Origin: Chiridota heheva
Taxonomy: Eukaryota > Echinodermata > Holothuroidea > Apodida > Chiridotidae
Assembly: GCA_020152595.1 (NCBI GenBank)
Contig: JAIGNY010004521.1
Span: forward strand, 92,001 to 156,000
Direction: 5' to 3'
DNA: 64,000 nucleotides
Part shown: positions 1 through 13,300 of the stretch, piece by piece
Numbering within the stretch: position 1 is the first letter of the stretch
Layout: every line of letters begins with the position of its first letter
Notes under the pieces: generated by a model
Database searches by the model: none
What the model was told of the DNA's origin: nothing
Seen by the model: only the letters and a program-made list of their open reading frames with translations
Program-made: the position numbers and the translations under genes

Positions 1-1247
1 GGAAGCCCTATGTTTCTGTGGTTTTGATAGCAGAAATGGGCTTTAAGATGTGTCACATCTATGGTGTGAAGCTGCATGTAGGGGTGCTGGGGGCCAAACC
101 CCCAGAATCCCTGCATTACTCACGATTTTGATAGCAGAAAATTGCTTAATCCAGGTTCAATGTCCTGGTAGGCGTTTTTTGGCTTGATTTTGATAGCAGA
201 AGATTGCTTAAAATTGAGTCAATTACACACTAAATTAGTTAAAATGAATATATATTTTGGAACGAATGTTCAAATGAAGAATCCCATTAACTACAATATG
301 TTTCTTTAGTTTGGGTCTAGGGATGGTTTTCATGTTTTTGATGTAAAAATCAAGCTTTGTGAGAAAACATTTACTGTGTTGGGAATAAAAAGTATGTAAG
401 AAGCTTCTACCAGCTGTATTCAATCACATTGCTGCCCTTCATGGCAGGGGCAGATAATAAATATTGCTGGTTGGGTTTAGGGTGAAGTCTCCGAAAATTT
501 GGTCTTTTCTGTGGAAAATTTATGCACTTTTGGACGACAAAAATGGAATATTACGTACAAATAGTATATAAGAAGGAGTTATTGATCAATATATAAATTT
601 TCCCAGGGCTTAACAAAATATATTCTCAGGACAATTTTGGCGCCCCCTTGAGCACTTGGCGCCCTCTCAAAAAGGTTCGCTGGAGGGCAGTTTCCCTTCC
701 CCCCCCCCTCCTGCTACCACACCACTGGTATCAACTCCTTTGAAGGCCAGTTTTTGTCTCTAACATGGAGGTAAATAGATATCATTTTGTGTGTTTTGAT
801 TGGTCGAAATATAATGGTGTGTACTGATAGTCCAATCTGCAATCGTTTTGGAATAAAATGTATGCCACCATATTTTAATCAAGATAGATGGCATTTAAGT
901 AATAAACATAATGATATGTTCATAGGGCAGTTAAGCTACAGGTGTAGTCCAACATGTGGGTCTTTGCCTTCCCAGTAAACACTCCTAAGTCTATGACTCC
1001 ATACTGTGTTGGTAAGATGCAAGTGGGTGTGTTAATCCCTTGAATATATTGCAAGGGTCAACACACGCATGATATATAACATATACAAAGTCAAAATGTT
1101 CCATATTGCTCTAGGATTGTAATTATTTCGACCCTTCTAGAAATTGTGTATTCATTGCATCTCAAGTCTGTTGTCATATATATATTTTTATGCACAAATC
1201 TATCTCTTAAAATTATACCTTCTTTTTAATTTGCCTTTATCTTACAG
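1..1247. other. Upstream intron sequence with a short dispersed motif
   Basis: No exon of the ATPase could be recognised before 1248; this should be the 3' part of the preceding intron. A motif reading TTTTGATAGCAGAA recurs near 23, 126 and 187, each followed by a similar GCTT-containing tail, so it is a degenerate, irregularly spaced repeat. At about 640-730 there is a GC-richer segment ending in TACCACACCACTGG, which resembles the inverse of the AGTGGTGT end seen at 63062 and may be a transposon end. Nothing else was identified. Confidence 0.4.
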
Positions 1248-1356
1248 TGTGTTCACCCTCTTTATGCTGATCACATTTGAAGCCACATTAGTCCAGCAGC
1301 AACTTAGAAACCTGGCTGAAATAAGGAAGATGGGAAACAAGCCATTTCCCATTCAG
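1248..1356 (+). CDS. ATP13A1: ATP13A1 exon 1 of window (end of M2, start of A domain)
   Basis: The acceptor is a pyrimidine-rich tract ending CTTACAG and the donor is GTACTG. The first base completes a codon from the missing upstream exon. The translation includes FEATLVQQQ and EIRKMGNK, very close to the family sequence that leaves membrane helix 2 and enters the actuator domain. The exon ends in phase 0. An open frame runs on upstream to 1144, but that part is intronic by splice-site and homology criteria. Confidence 0.93.
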
Positions 1357-4300
1357 GTACTGTATGGACATTTGATCTTAATAGTGAACTTGCATTTGTT
1401 CAGTTTCAAGAACAAGTAATCTATTTTGCCACTTGCAACAAGCAGTTCACTGTCATTTTTTTCCCCCATGAAGACTGCCCCCTTTGCACCCTCCAACATC
1501 CATAACCCCTTTAATGCCATTGCAGATCTTCTTCACTCTCTCTTATCTGCAGCAAATCGATTATAATGTTCATGCATCATATGACTTTGATAAGTCACAA
1601 CTGAAAATAAACATGCCAAGTTTTGGTAAAAAGATTTCTGCTGAGAATTTAAAAGTATTTTTGAAAGGTGGTCATAAAATTGTAAGAAAAGCATTGCCAA
1701 ACTGTGATTTCCCTATCATATAAGCATAGTGATCATATAAGCATAGTGATCATATAAGCATAGTGATCATATAGGCATAGTGATCATATAAGCATAGTGA
1801 TCATATAAGCATAGTGATCATATAAGCATAGTGATCATATAGCGTAGTGATCATATAAGCATAGTGATCATATAAGCATAGTGATCATATAAGCATAGTG
1901 ATCATATAGGCATATTGATCATATAAGCATAGTGATCATATAAGCATAGTGATCATATAAGCATAGTGATCATATAAGCATAGTGATCATATAAGCATAG
2001 TGATCATATAAGCATAGTGGTGCATATATGAGAAACAATTCCTTACTTTTGATCCCTTTTTGTGGTTAGACACTCTTCGTCAAGAAACCAATGCAAGAAC
2101 TGTATCCTGAATATTAACTGGCACATATCTGATGGTATACTATCTTTGTTTTAGGTTTACCGCAACAGAAGGTGGCGCCCTGTCATGAGCAATGACCTAG
2201 TGCCTGGTGACATATGTTCCGTGGGACGATCCAACAATGACAATCCGGTACCATGCGACATGCTGCTGCTCAGAGGACCCTGCATTGTGGATGAATCGAT
2301 GCTTACAGGGGAATCAGTCCCTCAAATGAAAGTAAGTGAAGACAAGTGATGTGCAATCTATTCCCTGGCTATTCCATGGGAGTTACTACTGTAGGTACAG
2401 AATTGTCCCTGTATTTTCCTGGGACCCTCCTAGGGTATTATATGGGGGTGTATTTCCTGGGACCCTACTAGGGTAATGCATGGGTGGTTTGGTGCATTTA
2501 ATGTGAGGTACAAGGCACGAAATCCCCCTAAATTTCCCTGGGATCCTTCTAGGGTAATGTAGTGGTGTGTATTTCTCTGCGATCCTCCCAAGGTAATGCA
2601 TGGGTGGGTCTGTGCATGTAATGCTTGTTACCAGGCAAGAAATCACCCTATAGCACTCTTTACCTCAGAAAAGTTCCCTAAGTAGTATTATTATAGCACT
2701 CTTTACCTCAGAAAAGTCCCCTAAGTAGTGTTATTATAGCACTCTTTACCTCAGAAAAGTTCCCTAAGTAGTATTATTATAGCACTCTTTACCTCAGAAA
2801 AGTTCCCTATGTAGTATTATTATAGCACTCTTTACCTCAGAAAACTTCCCTAAGTAGTATTATTATAGCACTCTTTACCTCAGAAACATTCCCTAAGTAG
2901 TGTTATTATAGCACTCTTTACCTCAGAAAAGTTCCTAAGTAGTATTATTATAGCACTCTTTACCTCAGAAAAGTTCCTATGTAGTATTATTATAGCACTC
3001 TTTACCTCAGAAAACTTCCTAAGTAGTATTATTATAGCACTCTTTACCTCAGAAACATTCCCTAAGTAGTAGTATTATAGCACTCTTTACCTCAGAAACA
3101 TTCCCTAAGTAGTATTATTATAGCACTCTTTACCTCAGAAAACTTCCCTAAGTAGTATTATTATAGCACTCTTTACCTCAGAAAACTTCCCTAAGTAGTA
3201 TTATTATAGCACTCTTTACCGCAGAAAACTTCCCTAAGTAGTATTATTATAGCACTCTTTACCTCAGGAAAGTTCCCTAAGTAGTATTATTATAGCACTC
3301 TTTACCTCAGAAAAGTTCCCTAAGTATTATTATTATAGCACTCTTTACCTCAGAAAAGTTCCCTAAGTAGTATTATTCATCGGATGTTTTGCTGTTTGCA
3401 GGTTCTTAAACAATATAATAACAATTAGGCAAGGCATCTACCTATTTATAAACCTGCAGTAAGTTTCATCTTTTTTTGTTGAGAGTGTTGTCTATTTCCA
3501 TAATTTTGATGAAAGATGCTTAACCCTTGGTGACCCACACGGTCATGACACGACTGATTAGATGTGCACTTTCAAAATATTCTTTTGCTTTGTCTAATAG
3601 GCCCACAGCAATGATCCTGGTATCATGTGAAAGAGCGTGATTAGTTCTTTTGATAAATTAACATTTTTGATGAGGGCTATATTAAGAGTTTTTTAGTAAA
3701 CTCGCTTGCATTTAAACATTTTCAAAAAAAAACTTAAGACTCACCTCATTTATTCTGCTCTAAATGATTCTGGATAGGATTTTTGTGCTTTTGTTGTTTA
3801 TTTGTTTGTTTGTTTTATCTTACTTGCACCTTGAGCGCTCTTCAGAGTGGATATGTGCGCATTTTAAATCATTTGTATTATTATTATTGAAAATGGGTAA
3901 ACATGAAAAATGATTTTTTTTTCAAACACTTACTTGCTGTTTTCCAGACCTAACTTTTGCCTCTGAAAACATATGAGGAAGTGTCAAAGACATCAATGCA
4001 TCCAATTCCGGTCAAATTTTGACTACCCCTATCATCAATATTTTTTTGCAAAAGTTGTGCAAATTTCAATAATTTTAGCCTCTTTGAGATCCATTTTTGA
4101 CAAAAATCATAGTTTCTGATGGCAATAGAATTGCCATATGCAAAAAATACCATCATAAAGCCTATTCCACATAGTTTCAATTGAAAACAAAAAGAGCAAC
4201 TACCCCCTCTTTGTTCATACCATAATATTAGTAGCAAAACAAATGTACATACTAGTACAGATGCATTGTAATGTAGCGGTGAGCGTGCGAGCTTGCAGCG

Positions 4301-7300
4301 TGGACAACCCAGGTTCGAATACCGGACCTGATGTGCGGCTTTGTTTTTTGCAAGTAATTACAGCAGTAGTTTTTGTTTTGTTTATTTTCATTGTTTTTGC
4401 ATATTTTGCTTTGAGAATTTTTTTTTTTAGACTGGTATCAATGGAAAGGAAATTTCACAACAATCCATGTAAAAAAAAAAAATCACTATTCACAAGAAAA
4501 AATACAAGCTCAAAAAAATTGGCCTAATTTTGCCTAAAATGTGCAAATTTGCATATTTAAGTCCATATTATATTGACTTTTTTATTGAAAAGTTTATTGT
4601 CTTAGCATTCATATAAACCAAGCTTGTAGTGATACAAAACAAAGGAAAAGTTATGAAAATTAATTTTGGAAAAAAAATCAGAAAAATTGCAGTCATATTT
4701 TGGACCCCCTGGGATTCTAGGAGTTAATGGAATATTAATGCTTATAATGCAGAACCGTACAAAACTTAACATACACAGATGACGATAAATCTTCACATTG
4801 AGAATGCCTTTAAAATGGTCATTTTTTCAGCGTAAGTGTAATTGTGCCATCCATTTTCATGGTTGTTGACTTAATCTAGACTGTATGTCAAGCCCCGACA
4901 AAGCAGTTGAGAATCTACTAGCCACTTATAAAATTCCACTAGCCAGTGAATTTTGGCGTGGGGTCCAGGGGCCCACTTTAAGGCCTCTGGTGGGGTCCCT
5001 GTTGTGGCTCACTTAAGGGCCCCTAGTGGGGTCCCTGGTGTGGCTCACTTAAGGGCCCCTGGTGGGGCCCACTTAAGAGTCCCTGGTGGGGCCCACCTAA
5101 AGGCCCCTGGTGGGGCCCACCTAAAGGCCTCTGGTGGGGCCCACTTAAGGGATTCTGGTGGGGTCCACTTAAGGGCTCCTGGTGGGGCCCACTTAAGGGC
5201 CCTTAGTTGGGCCCACTTAAGGGCTCCTGGTGGGGCCCACTTAAGGGCACCTGGTGGGGCCCACTTAAGGGCACCTGGTGGGGCCCACTTAAGGGCACCT
5301 GGTGGAACCCACTTAAGGGCACCTGGTGGGGCCCGCTTAAGGGCACCTGGTGGGGCCCACTTAAGGGAACCTGGTGGGGCCCACTTAAGGGAACCTGGTG
5401 GGGCCCACTTAAGGGAACCTGGTGGGGCCCACTTAAGGGAACCTGGTGGGGCCCACTTAAGGGAACCTGGTGGGGTCTATGGGCAAAGCGCTGGTGGGGT
5501 CTATGGGCAAAGCTCTGGTGGGGTCTATGGGAAAGCTCTGGTGGGGTCTATGGGCAAAGCCCTGGTGGGGTTTATGGGCAAAGCCCTTGTGGGGTCTATG
5601 GGAAAAGCCCTGGTGGGGTCCAATGGGCCCCAGAAGCTCTCACAAGATTGACATTTGAAAGGTAAAAAAGTATGTAAAAAGAGTTGGATCTCAAAGTATT
5701 GGGGAAAAAAGTATGGAAATTTTTTGTGGAACTGTTTCTAGTCCTACAATAACCACTGCATAACCATCGCGATGGCCGGCCTCAATGTAAGCAAGAAATG
5801 TCACAAAACTTGAGATGGGGCCTTGTAATAAGTCTTCAAATTACCTGTAAGGCTTAAAAAATAATGATCCGTGGTTGGATCACGCTTCAAAAGATGCAGA
5901 AATAACATATCAGCCAGTAAATTTGCCATGTTTTGCAAGCGTTTTGATATGTTTTCATTGCTTATAACCATGCCGTAAAAGTTTTAAAAGTGCACTTCCT
6001 GTGCACCAGCAAAACCATAGAAAAAATATTCCAACCCAGCCATATTCTCCACTGGACTGTATTTGATACAGTCCTCTGGAAAATGACACAAAATAGTTTA
6101 CCTGGTTATTACGTACGATACGATTTTTACGAAATGATGCCATTAGTAAAGGCACTGCTTAAAAATTTGGCCTGCAATTTTGAAGAAACAAATTAACCAC
6201 ATCATTTCACAAGATTAACTTTGCATCATAACATTGTGGTATAAATAGGTCTAAGCTTAATAGTTTATTTCACCTTTCCCCAGCAGCAAAGACAAACAAT
6301 GCCAGCATTGATTACAGTTACTACTTACATTACAAAGGATTGCCATTATATTCAGATGTGTGTCACTAAGAAATACCATGTAAAACCAGTGGGAATAGTT
6401 GTTACCTTGAAGGAGCCTTGGAGAGGTGAAACTGTATACAGTTTTGTGGTTTGGGAAACAAAGAAATATATACTTTTACTCTGACCGGCCCTGCCCCATT
6501 TGAGGGCGGTTGAGATGTTCTAGTTTGAAGCAGAGCCATTTCTAATGCATCATCGTTAGCGAGGGGATTCCACACACTTAAGTCCATGGCAAATTGGTCA
6601 AAAAAGTAAAAGAAACAACGTACATTTATTTCAATAAGAGATTGAAACAGAGCACGTGGTTAATGGGTTTGCATTTTTGATCATTACACCCAGTACACAA
6701 AACTAGATTAATATTTGCACAAAATAAAAGAATGCATGGCTTATAATTGCGCACATGAGACGGACAAACAAAGTGCATTGTACTTTGAAATACTGATACA
6801 GTATACTGTTTAATTATTATTAGTAATATTACGGCCGAGAACAGTAGAAGTTCAACTTTGGAAAACCATTGATGAATTAATTTATTCACTCGCCGTAGAT
6901 AAGAAAAAAAACTACTCACAATTGGCGAGCTGGCAAGTGGGTTTTGTCAATGGTTGCTGCTGTATGTACTGCATTTTAAGCCCGAGCTTTACGGAAGTAG
7001 TAATTGATTTTCAGATCAATTTTAGGTTAAAACTCAGAAATTTAGTGTTGTGATCAAAATGTCCGACTCGGATGATGAAATAATAGTGGGTGATAGCTAC
7101 AGTGAGAATCTGATAGCAAAGAAGAGAACTTTGGTGGCTTCAAAACCTATGATGATCGTACTGCATCAAGTGATGAGGAAAAGATTTTAAGCATAGACAG
7201 ACAGTAAAATTTTCAGGTCTTTTCCCTCCATCCATTTAATTATTTATTTTCTTCTTTCGTAGGAACCCATTGAAACCCTGGATGGAGGTAGACCCTTAAA

Positions 7301-10300
7301 CTTAGAAATGGACAGCAGGCTTCATGTTATATTTGGTGGAACGAAAGTGGTACAGCATTCCCCACCTCCTAAGGTGGGTTCCGGATTAAAGGGTAAGTGC
7401 AGAGATGGAAACTTGCTGCGACACATTAAACAGTGTTGCTGTGTCTTGTCCGAGCTAGTCGGTATGGGCTGGTATGAAGCAGTTATTGACCAGCACTATG
7501 AATTATATGGAAACTGCCTCTGACCAGCATTAAAAGCAGCTCACTCCTGAAAGCAAAAATTCTCACAGATTTATGAATTTTTTTGCATTGAATGTAGCAT
7601 GATGCAAGTTATTTGTCTGAAATAAAACCAAAAACAACAAGTGTTATTTTACATTCTGTTGGATAATCCAAGTAGTTAACAACTAAAAAAACTAGAATAT
7701 CATCAGCACTCTGTAGAGCGCAAACCTGTGCCCCCCCCCCCCTTGTTGCAATTCCAACATGCCAAGAATAGTTTTAAAGTTTATTCGATCCCCATATCCA
7801 CTGTAATCTACCTCAGAAATCCTAGGCCCACCAAGATTCATCCCCAAGTTTTGATCAGTAATGATCATTTGCATTCTGAACACTTGAAGATTACTTTTTG
7901 ACTGATTTCTTCCAAGGCCATATCATTGTTTTCACTTTCATGCAGGCTAAGCATTCATTGTTTGAGTTCCATTCAGTTATTCCATCATTTTCCATGCATG
8001 GCAGAAACCAATTGTTCTTATTACATTGATAGTAGAGGCCACTTTATTTAATTTTCAATGAGTCCAGAAAATTGATTGTTAAACAATGAAAATATTTGTG
8101 TCTGGCATGAAAAAAAAATCAACAATGAAGCCTCTTGCCTCAATAAAAAGTTCTGGAATAAAAATAAATTTAAACAGTAATTGTTGTCATATGTTGTAGA
8201 CACTAGACTAGATGATGTATGTAACTTAGAGCTTTAATTTTGTCCTTTCCTCTTTGGTGGTGCATGATGTGTTAAATATTGATGAGTAAGTGGGACTTTG
8301 AATCATCTTGACTCAAAACCCTTAAAATGTCATTCTTATTACCCTTACTTCAGCTACATTGTAAAAACCTTTTGAATTCTCTTACAGCAACTGATAATGG
8401 GTGTATTGCATATGTGCTCAGAACTGGCTTCAATACTTCACAGGTAAGGTAGATTAAGGAAAATTTAAATGCTTTCTTGGTTTTGATATATTTTGCTTAT
8501 TAATTACTGAATTTCATTGTGCTTACATAGCGCAGAATCTCAAGAGGGCCTAATTTAATGTGGTTTTGTGCACTAATAGTGGTCTTGTTAACAGAAATAG
8601 TGGTGCGCAATTTAGTGTTGTTTGAATAATAAAAGATTTCCTTCTGTTTCCTTGAAAACTGCTTTTTAAAATACGATAAAGGGTTATTTAAGTGGCATTG
8701 AGATTAGAAGGGCATGGCTTCAAACTTGCTTTTGTGGGATTTAGGCCCAGACCAAATTTTTGATTCCTTCAGTGCCGCCTTCATGAATTAGTAGTGTGTT
8801 TTATAGATCTCTTTAATTAGGCACTGATCCCAAGGTTCTCTGTACTTTAACTGAAGCTCCACACACAAATAATCCAAAAATAATATCAAAACATAATTAA
8901 AATAGGTGATTTATACATGCAAGAAGTGCTTCTTAAAGAGATAAATCTTCAGCCTGTCATGTCTGTTGCATAATGGAGATTGGCCCTAGCAGAGCCCTAG
9001 GGTTTCCCATGGGTCTGCTAGGAGCATTCTTCAGTCTTTTGTGTCTGTTACATAATGAAGAATGGCCTATAATACATGTTTTTATCAAATATCTGTAGAG
9101 GTACGTAACTATTTCTGATTTTCAAGGTAGATCATTCCACGTTGAAAGACCGGCATAGTATAAATAAATCCACGTTCTTTTTCAAAAGAAAAGTGAGTAG
9201 ATCGAGTTTGTCAGTTGAAGATCTCAAATGTTATTTTCATTGATAAATTGTTAACAAATTTTGTATTTGAAAAGAAAGAAAAAAACTTTTGAAAAATTAG
9301 TTGTTGATCTTCTGATCTTTAAAAGCCAGTGGAAAATTGCTTTGAGCTAGCCTGGCTAAGTGGAAACGTCTACAATTTGCATTAGATTTGGTACAAATCA
9401 TCAAAATAGGAGAAACAATGTTTTAGAATCATTCTTTTTGAAGAATTTGTTAAGTAAATACTGTTTTGTAATCTTTTATTATGAAGGTATGCAAAGTGTT
9501 TAGTAAAAAAATAATAAATAATAGTGTAAAATAAGTACAAGTTTTTTCCATCCTGACCATTTTACTGAAAAACAATTCTAAACTTACTATTGTTTCTTAA
9601 GTTATGAGTCCAATAATGCTCTTTTGCCATATACCACTTCTGCATTTTTGACTGTTTTTAATTTTTTTTTTTTTATTAGGGTCGACTCTTACGTACCATA
9701 TTGTTTGGAGTGAAACGTGTGACAGCCAATACGGTGGAGACGTTCATGTTTATTGTGTTCCTGCTGGTATTCGCAATTGCTGCTGCATATTATGTATGGA
9801 CTGAGGGTATGTAATCTGATGGGAGTTTTACTCACAAGTCTTGAATCATGAGTCATGTGATGAAGAGATAACAAAATACACTCTTTTAGAAGCTTTCATC
9901 GGACAAAAAAAAAAACACTTAAAGGATTAGTTCAGTGGTCAAGCATGTCCATCTTATATGAAAGAGGACTTTAATAGAAAGAAAATGGTGAAGAAAGTAC
10001 ATCAATATCTTATTTCATCGAGGAGATATTTAATTCTTATCTATGTAGAAACGACTGGTGTAGTAAGTTTACTATGAAAGGGTGGCGCCCTCATCCTCAC
10101 ATTCTTAATAATTGTTCAATTAATGTGAAAAAAATTGATTTCATATTTTTACTCTTTAAATAATTTTTCCTCAAAAATTTCTTCAGGTAGTAAATTATAA
10201 TTACCCCTACTTCATGCTGTTTTACTATTTTCCTGACATACCCAATGCTTTTTAAGTGACAAAATCTCAGGCAAAAAATATGATAGAATACAAAAAGACT

Positions 10301-13300
10301 GAGGAATCTGAGGGTATGACGTCACACCTAGTCTGATTTCAAATGATACAGAATTTTAAACTTAAATATCTCCTTAATGGAATAATATTTCTGAACGCTT
10401 CCTTCACTATTTTCTTTCTCTTGAGTTTCTACGCAAATGACACAGAACTATTAACTGAAATATCTCTTAAACGGATTACAATTTTTGAACCCTTTTTTCA
10501 CCATCTTCTTTCTTTTGAATCCTCTTTCATATGATATGATCTTGTTTGACCCCTGAACTATTTCTTTAATTCAAACCTATATCCCAAAGAAGTATAACAA
10601 AAATCATGAATGTATACTAAATTTTTTACAACTATAAACATGTTAAAACTGACCTTTACCTATGTCTACTGATTTACAGGCTGCAAGGACCCATCCAGGA
10701 ATAAGTACAAGCTGTTCCTGGAGTGCACCCTGATCCTTACCTCTGTGGTTCCTCCGGAGCTACCCATTGAGCTCTCGCTGGCCGTCAACTCATCACTGCT
10801 TGCGCTCACAAAATTAGGTTAGTCTGGAAGATTCTTTCAGGTTTCGATAATTTCGATAATATATGTACACTGTGCACTGTTTCAAGTTCAATATAACAAA
10901 AGAGTGAATCTGTATGAGAGCTGTACAGTTACGAGTCTGCTAAATGTTCATTTTGTGTTATAGATAATATGTATTTAATGTAATAAAATATATATAGATT
11001 TTGAAATTCATTCATTTCTGTCATAAGTACATTCTCTTTAATTTCCCTCCACACCTCTACTGATTAAAAAAAAAAAAACATTTTTAATTTCATCTGAGAT
11101 GGGATCTTAGATGGGAATACTCTCATAGCATCATTTCATCTGAGATGGGAATATCTTATAGCATCATTTCATCTGAGATGGGAATACTCTCATAGCATCA
11201 TTTCATCTCTCATAGCATCATTTCATCTGAAATGGGAATACTCTCATATCATTCATTTCATCTGAGATGGGAATACTCTCATAGCATCATTTCATCTGAG
11301 ATGGGAATACTCTCATAGCATAATTTCATCTGAGATAGGAATACTCTCATAGCATCATTTCATCTGAGATGGGAATACTCTCATAGCATAATTTCATCTG
11401 AGATGGGAATACTCTCATAGCATCATTTCATCTGAGATGGGAATACTCTCATAGCATCATTTCATCTGAGATGGGAATACTCTCATAGCATCATTTCATC
11501 TGAGATGGGAATACTCTCATAGCATCATTTCATCTGAGATGGGAATACTCTCATAGCATCATTTCATCTGAGATGGGAATACTCTTATAGCATCATTTCA
11601 TCATCATTTTTATCTGAGATGGGAATACTCTCATAGCATCATTTCAGAATTTGCTGAACCAATTGTCAAAGGACTAGTCTTGTGAATTATCATTTTGATG
11701 TATATGATATAGAACTATGAAAGAAAGAAATGGGGGTACAAATTGGGGTATCTTGCTTCATTTAGGAGTTATTGCATTTTAAAGATTACACGAGTGTGTT
11801 GAAAAGTGACCTCGCAGTGTACAGTGTGATGTCACAAAGGCAAATACAAGACAAGTTTTGTGCTTTTCTTTGAAAATTAATTTCCTCTTCCCAAATTTGA
11901 AGTATTTTTCATTTATTTATTGAGATAGGGTATAACATATACTTTATCTTTGCCATCCTTACACTTCAAATTAAAAGAAACAGTTTTTTGTTTGTTTGAT
12001 AGAAATACATAATAATTGTCTTAATCTGCCTTTATGACATCACATTTACACTCCAAGATTGCTTTTTAACACATTCATCCAATCTAAGGAGTGCAATATC
12101 TCCTCTAAATGGAAAAAGGTATCAACAGGCTTTTTACCCCAAATTGTTCCTTTAATAGTCCTCTGTCATGTATATGATGATAAAAATTCACCAGAATATT
12201 TCTTAAAGTGTCTTATCCTAACACTAGTATCCTTTGATTGCAATTTTTACACAGAAATTTGTTCTCCTTATTCTCCACATGTGATGGATTTTAAATTGTT
12301 TTAAAAGAGTTGTTGAAATGGAAGGTTTCTTGCGACAAGAGAAGCCATCCCAAAATGGTTACTCATTTCTCCATTTCCAATTGTAGTGAAGTTTTTTCCT
12401 TGTCTAACTTGTCCAATGTGTCCATAGATCAGGTGTCGATCAGGTGATTTAAACATTGTACAGTCAGGTGATAGTCTTTCTTTCCATTTTATGATGTAGG
12501 TGTTTACTGTACGGAGCCATTCAGGATACCCTTTGCCGGAAAAGTTGACGTTTGTTGTTTTGACAAAACTGGCACCTTGACCAGTGACAGCTTGGTGGTA
12601 GAGGGTGTGGCAGGCTTACAGTAAGTTTTAGTATAATAGTACACCTTCTTGGTCGGCAAGTTCTTTGATTGTTTGATATCAGATCATAATTTTCTTTAAA
12701 ATCGTTGGTTTATTAAATATTGGAGCGTTCTATGCCACATGCATAGTGTTCCTCCTATGGGTAGGCATGTTTTCTGTAGTTACTTATTTTACTGACTTAT
12801 TATGTACAGTATTTTTAAGAGACAGGAAGAAATAGAATATGCTATTTTACGGACCCTCAATCTCCAAAGTCAGGAAAGGAGAGCAGTAAGGTAAGAGCAA
12901 GTTTACTAAGGTAATAGCTGGAAAACATAATCTAAAGAGTTCAATGTGAGGAAATTATATTATTTCTAGATCACAAATTTTGCATATATTGAAAAATTTT
13001 GGATGTTTAATCGGCCATAACTCCAGAATCTAAATAGGATTCATACAGAACTTAAAAGAATGTTTAACTTAGAATTTCATGGTCTCTCTTTAAACACTGA
13101 TTTTCTAGGTGAGGCTACGATCTTGGACAAAACTCATTGAAACACTTAGTGAAAATATGTGATGCTTTCATGAACCTACTTTTCTATTGCAAGTTATTCC
13201 CCATTTAGAAATCATAAATGCTGGAAATTTTGTAATTGATATTTTAGAATTTTAAGGACATTTATATGATTTCATTGACACCTCCAGTGTCCTCCTCTCC

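Larger units (their letters stand above)
2332..7262 (+). other. ATP13A1: Intron 2 (4.9 kb, repeat-rich)
   Basis: The intron begins GTAAGT and ends TTCGTAG. It contains a duplicated 119-bp segment, a 43-bp minisatellite, a TTAA-flanked element and a 24-bp minisatellite within a dispersed element, all listed separately. About 5660-7058 holds no recognisable gene or repeat family; a small hairpin lies near 6048-6075. Confidence 0.8.
10818..12499 (+). other. ATP13A1: Intron 6
   Basis: The 1682-bp intron holds a 34-bp minisatellite and a foldback element, listed separately. Its remaining parts are AT-rich sequence without recognisable content. It ends ATGTAG before the DKTGT exon. Confidence 0.75.

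Noticed and set aside
1484-1723. 79-codon open frame in intron 1
   Set aside because: No similarity to the ATPase; exon 1 joins directly in phase to exon 2 at 2155, and the frame ends at the 17-bp repeat.
4953-5665. 232-, 152- and 62-codon open frames giving repeated GAHLREPG-like or WWGPLKGT-like peptides
   Set aside because: They overlap in three frames and come from a 24-bp unit whose length is a multiple of three. No start context, domain or splice evidence supports a protein.
7393-7523. Extension of exon 3 frame to a stop at 7520
   Set aside because: A good GTAAGT donor at 7393 and the phase and homology of exon 4 place the exon end at 7392.
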